Shown here piece by piece: positions 15,442 through 22,956 of a stretch of 64,000 nt of DNA; position 1 is the stretch's first letter; every line of letters begins with the position of its first letter. The notes below the pieces were generated by a model that worked only from the letters and a program-made list of their open reading frames with translations, was not told the origin of the DNA and searched no databases. Both the position numbers and the translations under genes were made by a program. Source of the stretch: Salegentibacter agarivorans (lineage in GTDB: Bacteria; Bacteroidota; Bacteroidia; Flavobacteriales; Flavobacteriaceae). The stretch is taken from the NCBI RefSeq assembly GCF_900113135.1, contig NZ_FOOH01000011.1, forward strand, positions 62,001 through 126,000, read 5' to 3'.

Positions 15442-16553
15442 TTTATCAATTCTGAAAGTTCTTTCCCTACTAAACTGCCAATAGCAACACCCATTCCGCC
15501 AAGGCGAACTCCGCAAAAAACATTATCTGAAATTTGTTTAACGACCGGATTTTTCTGCTTTCCAACGCCCATAATACCGCTCCAGCGTTCATCGATCTCA
15601 AAAGCAGTTTCAGGCAAAATTGTGGTTTTTAGTAATTTCTCCAGTTTTTGCTGAATAAGTTTCGTTTGAGCGATTTCGGTAGTTTCTTCGGTTTTAAAAT
15701 CCAGGTTTCTGCCACCGCCAAAAAGAATACGATCGTCAATATTTCTGAAATAATAATAACCCTTATCCAAATGAAATGTACCCTTAATTTCCAGGTTTTT
15801 AATCGGTTTGGTGATCAAAACCTGGGCGCGGGCGGGTTTTACCTGAGCAATTCCCAATTTTTCTGAAAATCCATTAGTAGCGATCAATAATTTATTTGCT
15901 GAAAAATCTAATTTATCGGTTTTAATCTTTACTGAGTTCTTTGTTTCTACAAATCCTTCAACTGTAATATTATTCAGGATTTTGATGCCGGACTTCTGCA
16001 CTTTATGTAGCAGAGCTTCCATCATTTTCCCGGTATTTAATTGCCCTTCAAATTGATTAAAAATGAGTTTTTTTTGAATATTTTTAAATCCAAAACTGTC
16101 TTTTTGAACACTAAAAACAGCGTCTCCAAATATTGGTTTCAGCATTTTATTAAGTTGTGGTAAAGCCGACCTACATTCTTCAAAAAGAGTTATATCCTCA
16201 TTGACAAAAAGTTCGTAACCGCCATATTCTTTATAGCGAATATTTTGATCTCCAAGATTCTTCCGAAGCAATTTTAAACCTTTTAACCGTTTTTGTACTA
16301 GTTGTAGCACTTCCTCTTCAGAATGTGAATTTAGATCGTCAAGAATCTCTGAAACACTTCCAAAACAGGCAAATCCGGCGTTTTTTGTACTCGCACCATT
16401 GGGTAAAATTCCGCGTTCCAAAATCAGGATTTTCGATTTCGGGAACCGTGTTTTTAAATCAAGCGCACAATTTAGCCCGGTAATTCCGCTACCTACAATA
16501 CAAAAATCGATATTTGAAAACCAGGTTTTGGTTTCCCAGTAAGAAAAGTTCAT
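15438..16553 (-). CDS. FAD-dependent oxidoreductase, DAO (glycine oxidase-like) family
   Basis: This 371-residue flavoprotein has an N-terminal dinucleotide-binding motif FCIVGSGITGLNCALDL (about residues 17-33), then ILILERGILPNGASTKNAGF, and a C-terminal FAD closure CGVRLGGMGVAIGSLVGKEL. This is the D-amino-acid oxidase fold, used for oxidising amines or amino acids such as glycine, sarcosine or other small substrates. The real substrate cannot be read from the sequence. It is translationally coupled to mtgA by a 4-bp overlap, an arrangement with no clear metabolic reason. Confidence 0.88.
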   Translation of the reverse strand: MNFSYWETKTWFSNIDFCIVGSGITGLNCALDLKTRFPKSKILILERGILPNGASTKNAGFACFGSVSEILDDLNSHSEEEVLQLVQKRLKGLKLLRKNLGDQNIRYKEYGGYELFVNEDITLFEECRSALPQLNKMLKPIFGDAVFSVQKDSFGFKNIQKKLIFNQFEGQLNTGKMMEALLHKVQKSGIKILNNITVEGFVETKNSVKIKTDKLDFSANKLLIATNGFSEKLGIAQVKPARAQVLITKPIKNLEIKGTFHLDKGYYYFRNIDDRILFGGGRNLDFKTEETTEIAQTKLIQQKLEKLLKTTILPETAFEIDERWSGIMGVGKQKNPVVKQISDNVFCGVRLGGMGVAIGSLVGKELSELIK

Positions 16554-16600
16554 TGAATGAGTTAATTTTCAATGAAAATACGAAATTAAAAAAGGAGGCT

Positions 16601-16709
16601 GTCTGAAAATTCTAATCAACCTGGTTTAAGTTCAGAGCATATTTGTATTTGTAACTTGTTAGATTCTGATACAATCCCTGCTGAACGACAGGGCAGGTTC
16701 AGAATAACG
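16601..16709. repeat. Palindromic intergenic element related to the 14649-14752 repeat
   Basis: The stretch carries TCTGAA (16602-16607) and TTCAGA (16698-16703) at its ends, several internal CTGAA/TTCAG units and a small hairpin CCCTG...CAGGG (16676-16693). The pattern resembles the 14649-14752 element but is more degenerate. It lies between the DAO-family gene and the accC terminator. Confidence 0.5.
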
Positions 16710-16727
16710 TAAATCCAGTAAATAAAA

Positions 16728-16760
16728 AGACCTCACAGGTTTTGGAAACCTGTGAGGTCT
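16728..16760 (-). terminator. Strong terminator after accC
   Basis: AGACCTCACAGGTTT (16728-16742) pairs perfectly with 16746-16760 across a 3-base loop, a 15-bp stem, flanked by A/T-rich sequence. It lies 24 bp after the accC stop. The GACCTCACAGG palindrome is a recurrent Bacteroidota terminator or repeat type. Confidence 0.8.
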
Positions 16761-16784
16761 TATATTTAGATTCACTGAAAAAAC

Positions 16785-18140
16785 TTAATCCTCTTTTTCG
16801 AGTGGTTTCATTTTAAAATCTTCCATAAACTTAGTGGTGTAGTTCCCTTCAATATAATCGGGGTGATCCATAAGTTGCCTATGGAAAGGAATCGTTGTTT
16901 TTATCCCTTCTATTACAAATTCATCTAAGGCGCGTTTCATTTTATTGATCGCTTCTTCCCTGGTTTGGGCAGTAGTGATCAATTTCGCGATCATAGAATC
17001 GTAGTTTGGCGGAATAATATATCCACTATAAACGTGGGTATCTATTCGTACTCCGTGACCGCCGGGAGCGTGCAAATTCGTGATTTTTCCCGGTGAAGGC
17101 CTAAAACCGTTAAAAGGATCTTCAGCATTAATTCGGCATTCTATAGAGTGTAACTGTGGGAAATAATTTTTCCCAGAAATTGGCACTCCTGCCGCTACAA
17201 GAATTTGCTCTCTAATAAGATCGTAGTCTATTACCTGCTCGGTAATTGGGTGTTCTACCTGAATACGGGTATTCATCTCCATAAAGTAGAAGTTTCGGTG
17301 TTTATCTACCAAAAATTCTACGGTACCGGCACCTTCATACTTAATATATTCGGCAGCTTTTACTGCGGCCTCTCCCATTTTCTTTCGAAGGCTATCGGTC
17401 ATAAAAGGAGATGGAGTTTCTTCGGTTAATTTTTGGTGACGGCGTTGTACCGAGCAATCCCTTTCTGAAAGGTGACAGGCTTTACCCGTGCTGTCTCCTA
17501 CAATTTGAATTTCAATATGGCGAGGCTCTTCAATAAGCTTTTCCATATACATCCCGTCGTTTCCAAAAGCAGCGCCTGCTTCCTGGCGGGCAGAATCCCA
17601 GGCATCTTCAAGATTTTCTTCTTTCCAAACGGCTCGCATTCCTTTACCACCACCACCGGCGGTAGCTTTTAGCATTACAGGAAAGCCTATTTCTTTCGCA
17701 AGTTTTTGGCATTCCTTAAAATCTTTCATCACCCCTTCTGATCCTGGAACACAAGGAACTCCCGCAGCTCTCATAGTGGCTTTTGCGGTAGCTTTATCTC
17801 CCATTTTCGCGATCATATCTGGAGAGGCGCCGATAAATTTTATATCGTGCTCTTCACAAATCTTTGAAAACTTGGCATTTTCTGAAAGAAAACCATAACC
17901 GGGATGAATAGCATCTGCATTGGTTATTTCTGCAGCAGCAATAATATTTGAGATTTTTAAATATGATAAATTACTGGGCGGAGGTCCAATACAAACGGCC
18001 TCGTCGGCAAATCTTACGTGAAGACTTTCAGCATCTGCGGTAGAATAAACCGCCACGGTGCTAATTCCCATTTCTTTACAGGTGCGAAGTATGCGCAATG
18101 CGATCTCGCCCCTGTTTGCAATCAATATTTTTTTAAACAT
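16785..18140 (-). CDS. accC: Acetyl-CoA carboxylase, biotin carboxylase subunit
   Basis: This 451-residue ATP-grasp enzyme carboxylates biotin on BCCP using ATP and bicarbonate, the first step of malonyl-CoA synthesis. Seen: N-terminal start [20 protein letters not shown], glycine-rich ATP loop [15 protein letters not shown], and catalytic segment [16 protein letters not shown]. The length is normal. It follows accB with a 55-bp gap and is the last gene of the fabH-accB-accC run, with a terminator at 16728-16760. Confidence 0.98.
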   Translation of the reverse strand: MFKKILIANRGEIALRILRTCKEMGISTVAVYSTADAESLHVRFADEAVCIGPPPSNLSYLKISNIIAAAEITNADAIHPGYGFLSENAKFSKICEEHDIKFIGASPDMIAKMGDKATAKATMRAAGVPCVPGSEGVMKDFKECQKLAKEIGFPVMLKATAGGGGKGMRAVWKEENLEDAWDSARQEAGAAFGNDGMYMEKLIEEPRHIEIQIVGDSTGKACHLSERDCSVQRRHQKLTEETPSPFMTDSLRKKMGEAAVKAAEYIKYEGAGTVEFLVDKHRNFYFMEMNTRIQVEHPITEQVIDYDLIREQILVAAGVPISGKNYFPQLHSIECRINAEDPFNGFRPSPGKITNLHAPGGHGVRIDTHVYSGYIIPPNYDSMIAKLITTAQTREEAINKMKRALDEFVIEGIKTTIPFHRQLMDHPDYIEGNYTTKFMEDFKMKPLEKED

Positions 18141-18195
18141 ACCTATTGTTTTTTTGGCCCGGGAAAAATTTCCCTTAAGCTAAATGGGCAGTAAT

Positions 18196-18714
18196 TTATG
18201 ATGGATCTACTAAAAATAATGGTTGGTCGAACTCTACAGGAGAAGAATCGTCTACCAATACTTTTACTATTTTCCCTGAAACTTCGCTTTCAATTTCATT
18301 GAAAAGTTTCATAGCCTCAATTACACAAAGCACATCACCTTCTTTAATTGAATCTCCTACTTCTACAAAAGTTGGCTTATCTGGAGAAGGTTTACGGTAA
18401 AATGTTCCAATTATAGGAGATTTTACGGTAATATAATTTGAATCTTCTCCTGCAGGTGCTTTTTGCTCTTCTTTACTCTGGGAATCACTTTCCTGAGAAG
18501 GAGCAGGTGCCTGTTGTTGAGGTTGCTGTTGAGGCTGTGGCTGTGCAGGCATTTGCTGCATTTGGCCGCCCATTGGCACATGTTGAACAATAGTTTCTTT
18601 CTCGTCTGAGCCTGTTTTAATGGTGATCTTTACATCGCCCGTTTCCAGTTTTACCTCGCTGGCACCAGATTTGGCTACAAACTTGATTAAATTCTGAATT
18701 TCTTTTAAATCCAT
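18196..18714 (-). CDS. accB: Biotin carboxyl carrier protein of acetyl-CoA carboxylase
   Basis: This 172-residue protein carries the biotinyl domain at its C-terminus (about residues 95-170). The biotin-accepting Lys is in EAMKLFNEIES, and the thumb region KSPIIGTFYRKPSPDKP is present. A flexible linker of P, Q and A residues (about 48-75) separates it from the N-terminal DLKEIQNLIKFVAKSGASEV segment. It shuttles carboxybiotin between AccC and the carboxyltransferase. The gene sits 21 bp after fabH. Confidence 0.98.
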   Translation of the reverse strand: MDLKEIQNLIKFVAKSGASEVKLETGDVKITIKTGSDEKETIVQHVPMGGQMQQMPAQPQPQQQPQQQAPAPSQESDSQSKEEQKAPAGEDSNYITVKSPIIGTFYRKPSPDKPTFVEVGDSIKEGDVLCVIEAMKLFNEIESEVSGKIVKVLVDDSSPVEFDQPLFLVDPS

Positions 18715-18735
18715 AATAATAGGGTGTTGGTTTTT

Positions 18736-19731
18736 TTAAGAATTATATGCCCATTTTAAATAGGTCGCCCCCCAGGTGAAGCCGCCCCCAAATGAAGCAA
18801 AAACTAAATTATCTCCTTTTTTAAATTGCTTCTCGAAATCGCTAAGCAATAAAGGCAAAGTAGCCGATGTAGTGTTTCCGTAGCGCTCAATATTCATAAG
18901 CACTTTTTTATCTTCCAGTCCCATGCGGCTAGCCGTTGCCCCCACAATTCGTTTATTTGCCTGGTGCGCCACAAGCCAGTCTACATCTTCATTGGTTAAT
19001 TTATTACGTTCCATAATATTAGCACTAACTTCTGCCATATTGGAAACTGCAAATTTAAAAACCGTTTTACCGTCCTGTCTCACATAATGTAATTTATTGG
19101 CTACAGTCTCTGCAGTAGGTGGCATTAAAGAGCCTCCCGCTTCTATTCTAAGAGAATCCCTTCCAATAGAATCGCTTCTAAGCAGCTCGTCCTGTAAGCC
19201 AAAACCTTCTTCATTTGGTTCCATAAGTACTGCACCGGCGCCATCTCCAAAGATAATACACGTAGTTCTATCGGTATAATCAATAATAGAAGACATTTTA
19301 TCGGCTCCAATTACCAGTACTTTTTTGTACCGACCAGATTCTATATACGCTGAAGCGGTAGACATTGCATATAAAAATCCTGAACATGCTGCCTGAAGAT
19401 CGTAAGCAAAAGCATTTATAGCACCTATTTGGGTCGCAACGTGAACTGCGGTTGCAGCTACAGGTAAATCTGGAGTGACAGATGCAAGAATAACAAGGTC
19501 TATCTCTTTTGGATCGAGATTAGATTTTTCTAATAAATCTTTAGCTGCTTCTATTCCTAAGTATGAAGTTCCTTTATTAGGGTCTTTAAGTATTCGGCGT
19601 TCTCGTATTCCGGTTCGGCTGAAAATCCATTCATCATTGGTCTCAACCATTTCTTCCAACATTTTGTTGGTTAACACATCTTCGGGCACATAAGCACCCA
19701 CAGCGGTAATTGCTGCTGTGATTTTATTCAT
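18736..19731 (-). CDS. fabH: 3-oxoacyl-ACP synthase III (KAS III)
   Basis: This 331-residue thiolase-fold enzyme condenses acetyl-CoA (or a branched acyl-CoA primer) with malonyl-ACP to start fatty-acid synthesis. The catalytic triad is visible: Cys116 in LQAACSGF, His in VAHQANKR and Asn in ERYGNTTSAT, plus the C-terminal FASFGGGFTWGATYLKW. Cluster order rpmF-fabH-accB-accC is conserved. It has its own candidate promoter (19817-19846) after the rpmF terminator and a strong leader hairpin at 19751-19775. Confidence 0.97.
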   Translation of the reverse strand: MNKITAAITAVGAYVPEDVLTNKMLEEMVETNDEWIFSRTGIRERRILKDPNKGTSYLGIEAAKDLLEKSNLDPKEIDLVILASVTPDLPVAATAVHVATQIGAINAFAYDLQAACSGFLYAMSTASAYIESGRYKKVLVIGADKMSSIIDYTDRTTCIIFGDGAGAVLMEPNEEGFGLQDELLRSDSIGRDSLRIEAGGSLMPPTAETVANKLHYVRQDGKTVFKFAVSNMAEVSANIMERNKLTNEDVDWLVAHQANKRIVGATASRMGLEDKKVLMNIERYGNTTSATLPLLLSDFEKQFKKGDNLVFASFGGGFTWGATYLKWAYNS

Positions 19732-19750
19732 AGATTTGACTTTTAACCCC

Positions 19751-19775
19751 TTTTACGTTCTAAAAAAACGTAAAA
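19751..19775 (-). promoter_or_regulatory. Stem-loop in the fabH leader
   Basis: TTTTACGTT (19751-19759) pairs perfectly with AACGTAAAA (19767-19775) across a 7-base loop. It lies in the predicted fabH 5' untranslated region, 19 bp before the start codon. It could be an operator or an RNA control element; no known riboswitch class is recognised. Confidence 0.4.
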
Positions 19776-19816
19776 ACTTAAAAAGAAAAGTACTAATTTT
19801 TCTTTGAACGGGGGTG

Positions 19817-19846
19817 CAAATTAAGGTCTTTTTAGCACTTATTCAA
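19817..19846 (-). promoter_or_regulatory. Candidate promoter of fabH-accB-accC
   Basis: On the minus strand TTG (19846-19844) is followed after 19 bases by TTAATTTG (19824-19817) and then CACC. This is one mismatch from TAnnTTTG. It lies directly downstream of the rpmF terminator, as expected for a new transcript. Confidence 0.4.
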
Positions 19847-19855
19847 CTTCAAACA

Positions 19856-19883
19856 AAAAACTCTCACGTGGGTGAGAGTTTTT
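19856..19883 (-). terminator. Terminator after rpmF
   Basis: AAAAACTCTCAC (19856-19867) pairs perfectly with GTGAGAGTTTTT (19872-19883) across the GTGG loop. It lies 26 bp after the rpmF stop and splits rpmF from fabH. Confidence 0.8.
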
Positions 19884-19909
19884 ATAAAAAGTTAAAGCTC
19901 TATGTTAAA

Positions 19910-20107
19910 TTAAGCTTCTATTTCTTCGGTATTGTCAATTAATACCTGGCCTCGGTAATATAGTTTACCTTCATGCCAGTGTGCTCTGTGGTACAAATGC
20001 GCCTCTCCTGTTGTAGGATCTGTAGCTATTTTAGGTACCGAAGCTTTATAATGTGTCCTTCTTTTATCTCTTCTGGTTTTCGAGATTTTTCTCTTTGGAT
20101 GTGCCAT
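19910..20107 (-). CDS. rpmF: 50S ribosomal protein L32
   Basis: This 65-residue basic protein has the L32 start [20 protein letters not shown] and the family residues [14 protein letters not shown]. The zinc-binding cysteines found in some L32 proteins are absent, so this is the zinc-free form usual in Bacteroidota. It follows the DUF177 gene by 9 bp, a pairing conserved across bacteria. Confidence 0.97.
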   Translation of the reverse strand: MAHPKRKISKTRRDKRRTHYKASVPKIATDPTTGEAHLYHRAHWHEGKLYYRGQVLIDNTEEIEA

Positions 20108-20116
20108 GGCTTGCTG

Positions 20117-20656
20117 TTATTTATCGTTTAATAAGTTTTTTAATTTATCCCAGCGAGGATCTATTTCATCCTCATCATTTTTATTCTCGTTATTATTAAT
20201 ACTTAATTCTTCAAGTTTATCAAGTACGTCAGATTCTAAAGTACCGTCTTCTACCCCGGGATGCACCCTTTTTAATGGTATAGACAAAACTATAAGTTCG
20301 TAAATATATTGCTGAATATTTACTTCAAATTCACCGTGTGGCAAAATAAGTAAATCTTCATTTTCATCGTTAAATTCTTCTCCAAACTTAATTACCAAAA
20401 ACAAACTGCCGTCTATAGGCTGATTGTATGGCTCATTTGTGAGGTCACAATTTACGTTTACAGCACCCGAAGCTTTAAAAGTAAGCTCCATCATTGTTGT
20501 TTTCTTCTCCAACAACAAATCAACTTTAACATTGGCACTATTTAAATCGTCGTACTCAAAATGCTCAAAGAACTCATTATCAATATCGTATTCAAACTGG
20601 TGTTTTCCCAGCTTTAATCCCACAAAAGGAATTGTATACGCTGCTAATTTCCTCAT
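20117..20656 (-). CDS. DUF177 (YceD-like) protein
   Basis: This 179-residue acidic protein is encoded directly before rpmF. DUF177 proteins are widely paired with L32 and have been linked to 23S rRNA accumulation. Its ends are MRKLAAYTIPFVGLKLGKHQ and DPRWDKLKNLLNDK. The frame stays open to a TTG at 20704, but that codon lies within the -7 promoter box at 20702-20709, so the ATG at 20656 is the start. The C-terminal 30 residues before the DPRWDKLK tail are mostly Asp, Glu and Asn. Confidence 0.9.
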   Translation of the reverse strand: MRKLAAYTIPFVGLKLGKHQFEYDIDNEFFEHFEYDDLNSANVKVDLLLEKKTTMMELTFKASGAVNVNCDLTNEPYNQPIDGSLFLVIKFGEEFNDENEDLLILPHGEFEVNIQQYIYELIVLSIPLKRVHPGVEDGTLESDVLDKLEELSINNNENKNDEDEIDPRWDKLKNLLNDK

Positions 20657-20701
20657 CTCATCGTCAATTTCTTGCCCGGGCCGCTTCGGCTTAGGCGGGT
20701 G

Positions 20702-20709
20702 CAAATATA
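20702..20709 (-). promoter_or_regulatory. -7 promoter box for DUF177-rpmF
   Basis: TATATTTG on the minus strand is a perfect TAnnTTTG, followed by CACCCGCC, 45 bp before the ATG at 20656. No good TTTG box was found at the expected distance upstream; that stretch is instead A/T-rich and flanked by the palindrome at 20734-20759. Confidence 0.5.
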
Positions 20710-20733
20710 TAAAAATTAATAAATTAGAGCGCT

Positions 20734-20759
20734 GTTATAAACAAATTTTTGTTTATAAC
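20734..20759. repeat. Perfect 26-bp palindrome over the pdxA stop codon
   Basis: GTTATAAACAAA (20734-20745) and TTTGTTTATAAC (20748-20759) are fully complementary with a 2-base centre. It covers the pdxA stop (20753-20755) and lies about 25 bp upstream of the DUF177 -7 box. No T-run follows, so it may be an operator site as well as a weak terminator. Confidence 0.6.
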
Positions 20760-21799
20760 TTTCTACCCTGTTTCTTTAAAGGGTTTTTGGTGAGTTCCTT
20801 ATATTCTTCACGGCATTTATGAATTTCTATTGCTCGAAAAACAGCTTCTTTAAAAGAATTAATATTAGCCGAATTTGTTCCAGCTATTTCAAAAGCGGTA
20901 CCGTGATCTGGCGAGGTTCTTACCTTACTTAAACCAGCGGTAAAATTCACCCCATTCCCAAAAGAAAGTGTTTTAAACGGAATTAAACCCTGGTCATGAT
21001 AAGAAGCCACCACTGCATCAAAATTTACGTAATTTTTTGAACCGAAAAAACTATCGGCTGAAAATGGGCCAAAAACCAAATCGCCTTTATCACGTAATTT
21101 CTGAAGGGTAGGCTTTAAAATCTCTTCATCTTCTTTTCCAATTACTCCATTATCTCCACTATGCGGATTTATTCCTAAAACAGCAATTTTTGGTTTTTGC
21201 ACCCTAAAATCCTGTTTTAAGGTTTCCTGAATTATGTTTAGTTTCTTTTCAATTAACTCTGGGGTAATTGTATTCGCAATATCTTTTAGTGCTACGTGAT
21301 CTGTAAGTAAACCAATTTTTAAGGTGTCGGTAATCATAAACATAAGACTCTCCCCTTCAAGTTCCTTAGCTAAATAATCGGTATGGCCGGGAAAATTAAA
21401 ATCAGCCGACTGGATACTGTGTTTATTGATAGGTGCCGTAACTAACACATCAATTTCATTTTCCTTAAGCGATTTTGTTGCAGCCTGAAGCGATTTAAAA
21501 GCATATTCACCAATTTTAGGATCTTCTTCGCCAAAATTGATATTTACCCCCTCTTTCCAAACATTTACAACATTAATTTTTCCATCTATAGCTTTTGAAG
21601 CCTCATCTATTCCCTGGTAGTTAAGGGAAAGATTAAAATGTTTCTTTAAAAAAGTGAGTACTTTAGTGGAAGCAAAGATTACCGGGGTACAGAAGTCTAA
21701 CATCCTGGAATCATCAAAGGTTTTAAGCATTATTTCACTTCCAATTCCATTTAAGTCTCCTATGCTTATTCCTAATTTCACCTTTTCTGCTTGCTTCAT
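20753..21799 (-). CDS. pdxA: 4-hydroxythreonine-4-phosphate dehydrogenase
   Basis: This 348-residue enzyme oxidises 4-phosphohydroxy-L-threonine in the DXP-dependent vitamin B6 pathway. Family segments seen: LGISIGDLNGIGSEI near the N-terminus, VTAPINKHSIQ, FPGHTDYLAK (metal-binding His), INPHSGDNGVIGKEDEE, ASYHDQGLIPFK (metal His) and RTSPDHGTAFEIAG. Metal- and phosphate-binding residues look intact. It heads the conserved pdxA-DUF177-rpmF-fabH order and is divergent from ribE. Confidence 0.97.
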   Translation of the reverse strand: MKQAEKVKLGISIGDLNGIGSEIMLKTFDDSRMLDFCTPVIFASTKVLTFLKKHFNLSLNYQGIDEASKAIDGKINVVNVWKEGVNINFGEEDPKIGEYAFKSLQAATKSLKENEIDVLVTAPINKHSIQSADFNFPGHTDYLAKELEGESLMFMITDTLKIGLLTDHVALKDIANTITPELIEKKLNIIQETLKQDFRVQKPKIAVLGINPHSGDNGVIGKEDEEILKPTLQKLRDKGDLVFGPFSADSFFGSKNYVNFDAVVASYHDQGLIPFKTLSFGNGVNFTAGLSKVRTSPDHGTAFEIAGTNSANINSFKEAVFRAIEIHKCREEYKELTKNPLKKQGRKL

Positions 21800-21913
21800 C
21801 TGCTTATAATTAGTGGGAATATTTCTTGCTAATAAATTACCATTTTCAATCCAAAATTAAATCTGGATTTGTTCTGGGCTATTTCATTAAACTTCCCGTG
21901 TTTATTTATATTT

Positions 21914-21930
21914 TTACATCACAAATGTAA
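21914..21930. repeat. Short palindrome upstream of ribE
   Basis: TTACAT-CACAA-ATGTAA, a 6-bp inverted repeat, 15 bp before the ribE ATG. It could be an operator or a leader hairpin. There is no FMN riboswitch in this short leader. Confidence 0.3.
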
Positions 21931-21945
21931 GAATAATCCAAAGAT

Positions 21946-22533
21946 ATGTTTACCGGAATTATTGAAGAAGTAGGAGAAGTAAGCCGCATAGAAACCGAAG
22001 GGGGAAATATGCATTTTCACATTAAAGCAGCAATGATGCCCGAATTAAAAATAGACCAAAGTGTAGCGCATAACGGCGTTTGTCTAACTGTGGTTTCAAT
22101 TAAGGATAATGAGTATACCGTTACTGCAGTAGCCGAAACACTGGAAAAAACGAATTTAAAGAATTTGGCTGAAGGCGCACCGGTAAACCTGGAACGTGGA
22201 ATGAAGTTAGGTGACCGCTTAGACGGCCATATTGTACAGGGACACGTAGACCAAACCGCAATTTGCAAAAAGGTAGAAGAGAGAGACGGCAGTTGGGAGT
22301 TCACTTTTGACTACGACCCAACTTTGCAAAATATTACGATTGAGAAAGGTTCTATAACCGTAAATGGCGTGAGTTTAACTGTTGTAAATTCTAAGAAAAA
22401 TGAATTTAGCGTCGCTATAATTCCTTATACCTACAAACATACCACATTTAAAAACCTTACGGAAGGAGCTATTGTAAACCTGGAATTTGATGTTATTGGG
22501 AAATACGTTAAACGCCTGCAGGATTTAAAGTAA
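21946..22533 (+). CDS. ribE: Riboflavin synthase alpha subunit
   Basis: This 195-residue enzyme dismutates two 6,7-dimethyl-8-ribityllumazine molecules into riboflavin. Its two tandem lumazine-binding barrels are visible as internal duplication: MFTGIIEEVGEV...SVAHNGVCLTVV in the first half and LDGHIVQGHVDQ...GSITVNGVSLTVV in the second. Length and motifs are normal. It stands alone, divergent from pdxA. Its stop codon directly abuts the stop of the opposing PID-CTERM gene with no spacer. Confidence 0.97.
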   Translation: MFTGIIEEVGEVSRIETEGGNMHFHIKAAMMPELKIDQSVAHNGVCLTVVSIKDNEYTVTAVAETLEKTNLKNLAEGAPVNLERGMKLGDRLDGHIVQGHVDQTAICKKVEERDGSWEFTFDYDPTLQNITIEKGSITVNGVSLTVVNSKKNEFSVAIIPYTYKHTTFKNLTEGAIVNLEFDVIGKYVKRLQDLK

Positions 22534-22743
22534 TTATTTTCTATTCTTAATATGATGAATACCCAGCGCTAACCCAGCAGCGATTAAAGCTGAAATTCCA
22601 AAATCTATGGGAAGACCTGGGGGTGGAGGAATTGCAGTTGGACTAGGCTCTGGAGGATTTTGTCCTAATACTACTTGAGAGAAAAAAAGGAGTATTAAAA
22701 CAAGTATATATTTAGAATAATTATTTCTCACATCAACCCTCAT
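22534..22743 (-). CDS. Tiny PID-CTERM sorting-signal protein
   Basis: This 69-residue protein has an N-terminal signal peptide (about residues 8-27, KYILVLILLFFSQVVLG-Q), a 10-residue Pro-rich spacer and a C-terminal signal PPPPGLPIDFGISALIAAGL followed by HHIKNRK. The GLPID motif, hydrophobic helix and basic tail match the PID-CTERM protein-sorting domain known from Bacteroidota, thought to be handled by an exosortase-like system. There is almost no cargo between the two signals. The longer frame starts at a TTG at 22782; the ATG at 22743 fits the signal peptide better. Confidence 0.7.
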   Translation of the reverse strand: MRVDVRNNYSKYILVLILLFFSQVVLGQNPPEPSPTAIPPPPGLPIDFGISALIAAGLALGIHHIKNRK

Positions 22744-22956
22744 AATTCGTGCGTAATGTACTACATTAATGTTATTCGCCAAAAAACTTTGTTGTGGAGT
22801 AGATATACGTAAAAGTTAGCAAGTTGGTTTTTGTACGGGGCATACTTTATAAAAATAATACAAATTTGCTATACTTTAACCATTTTTACAAATTAATCTA
22901 TTTCCCTATTAACTCTATAATTTAGTACAGGCTATTCAGCGCAAATTTTAATCCTT

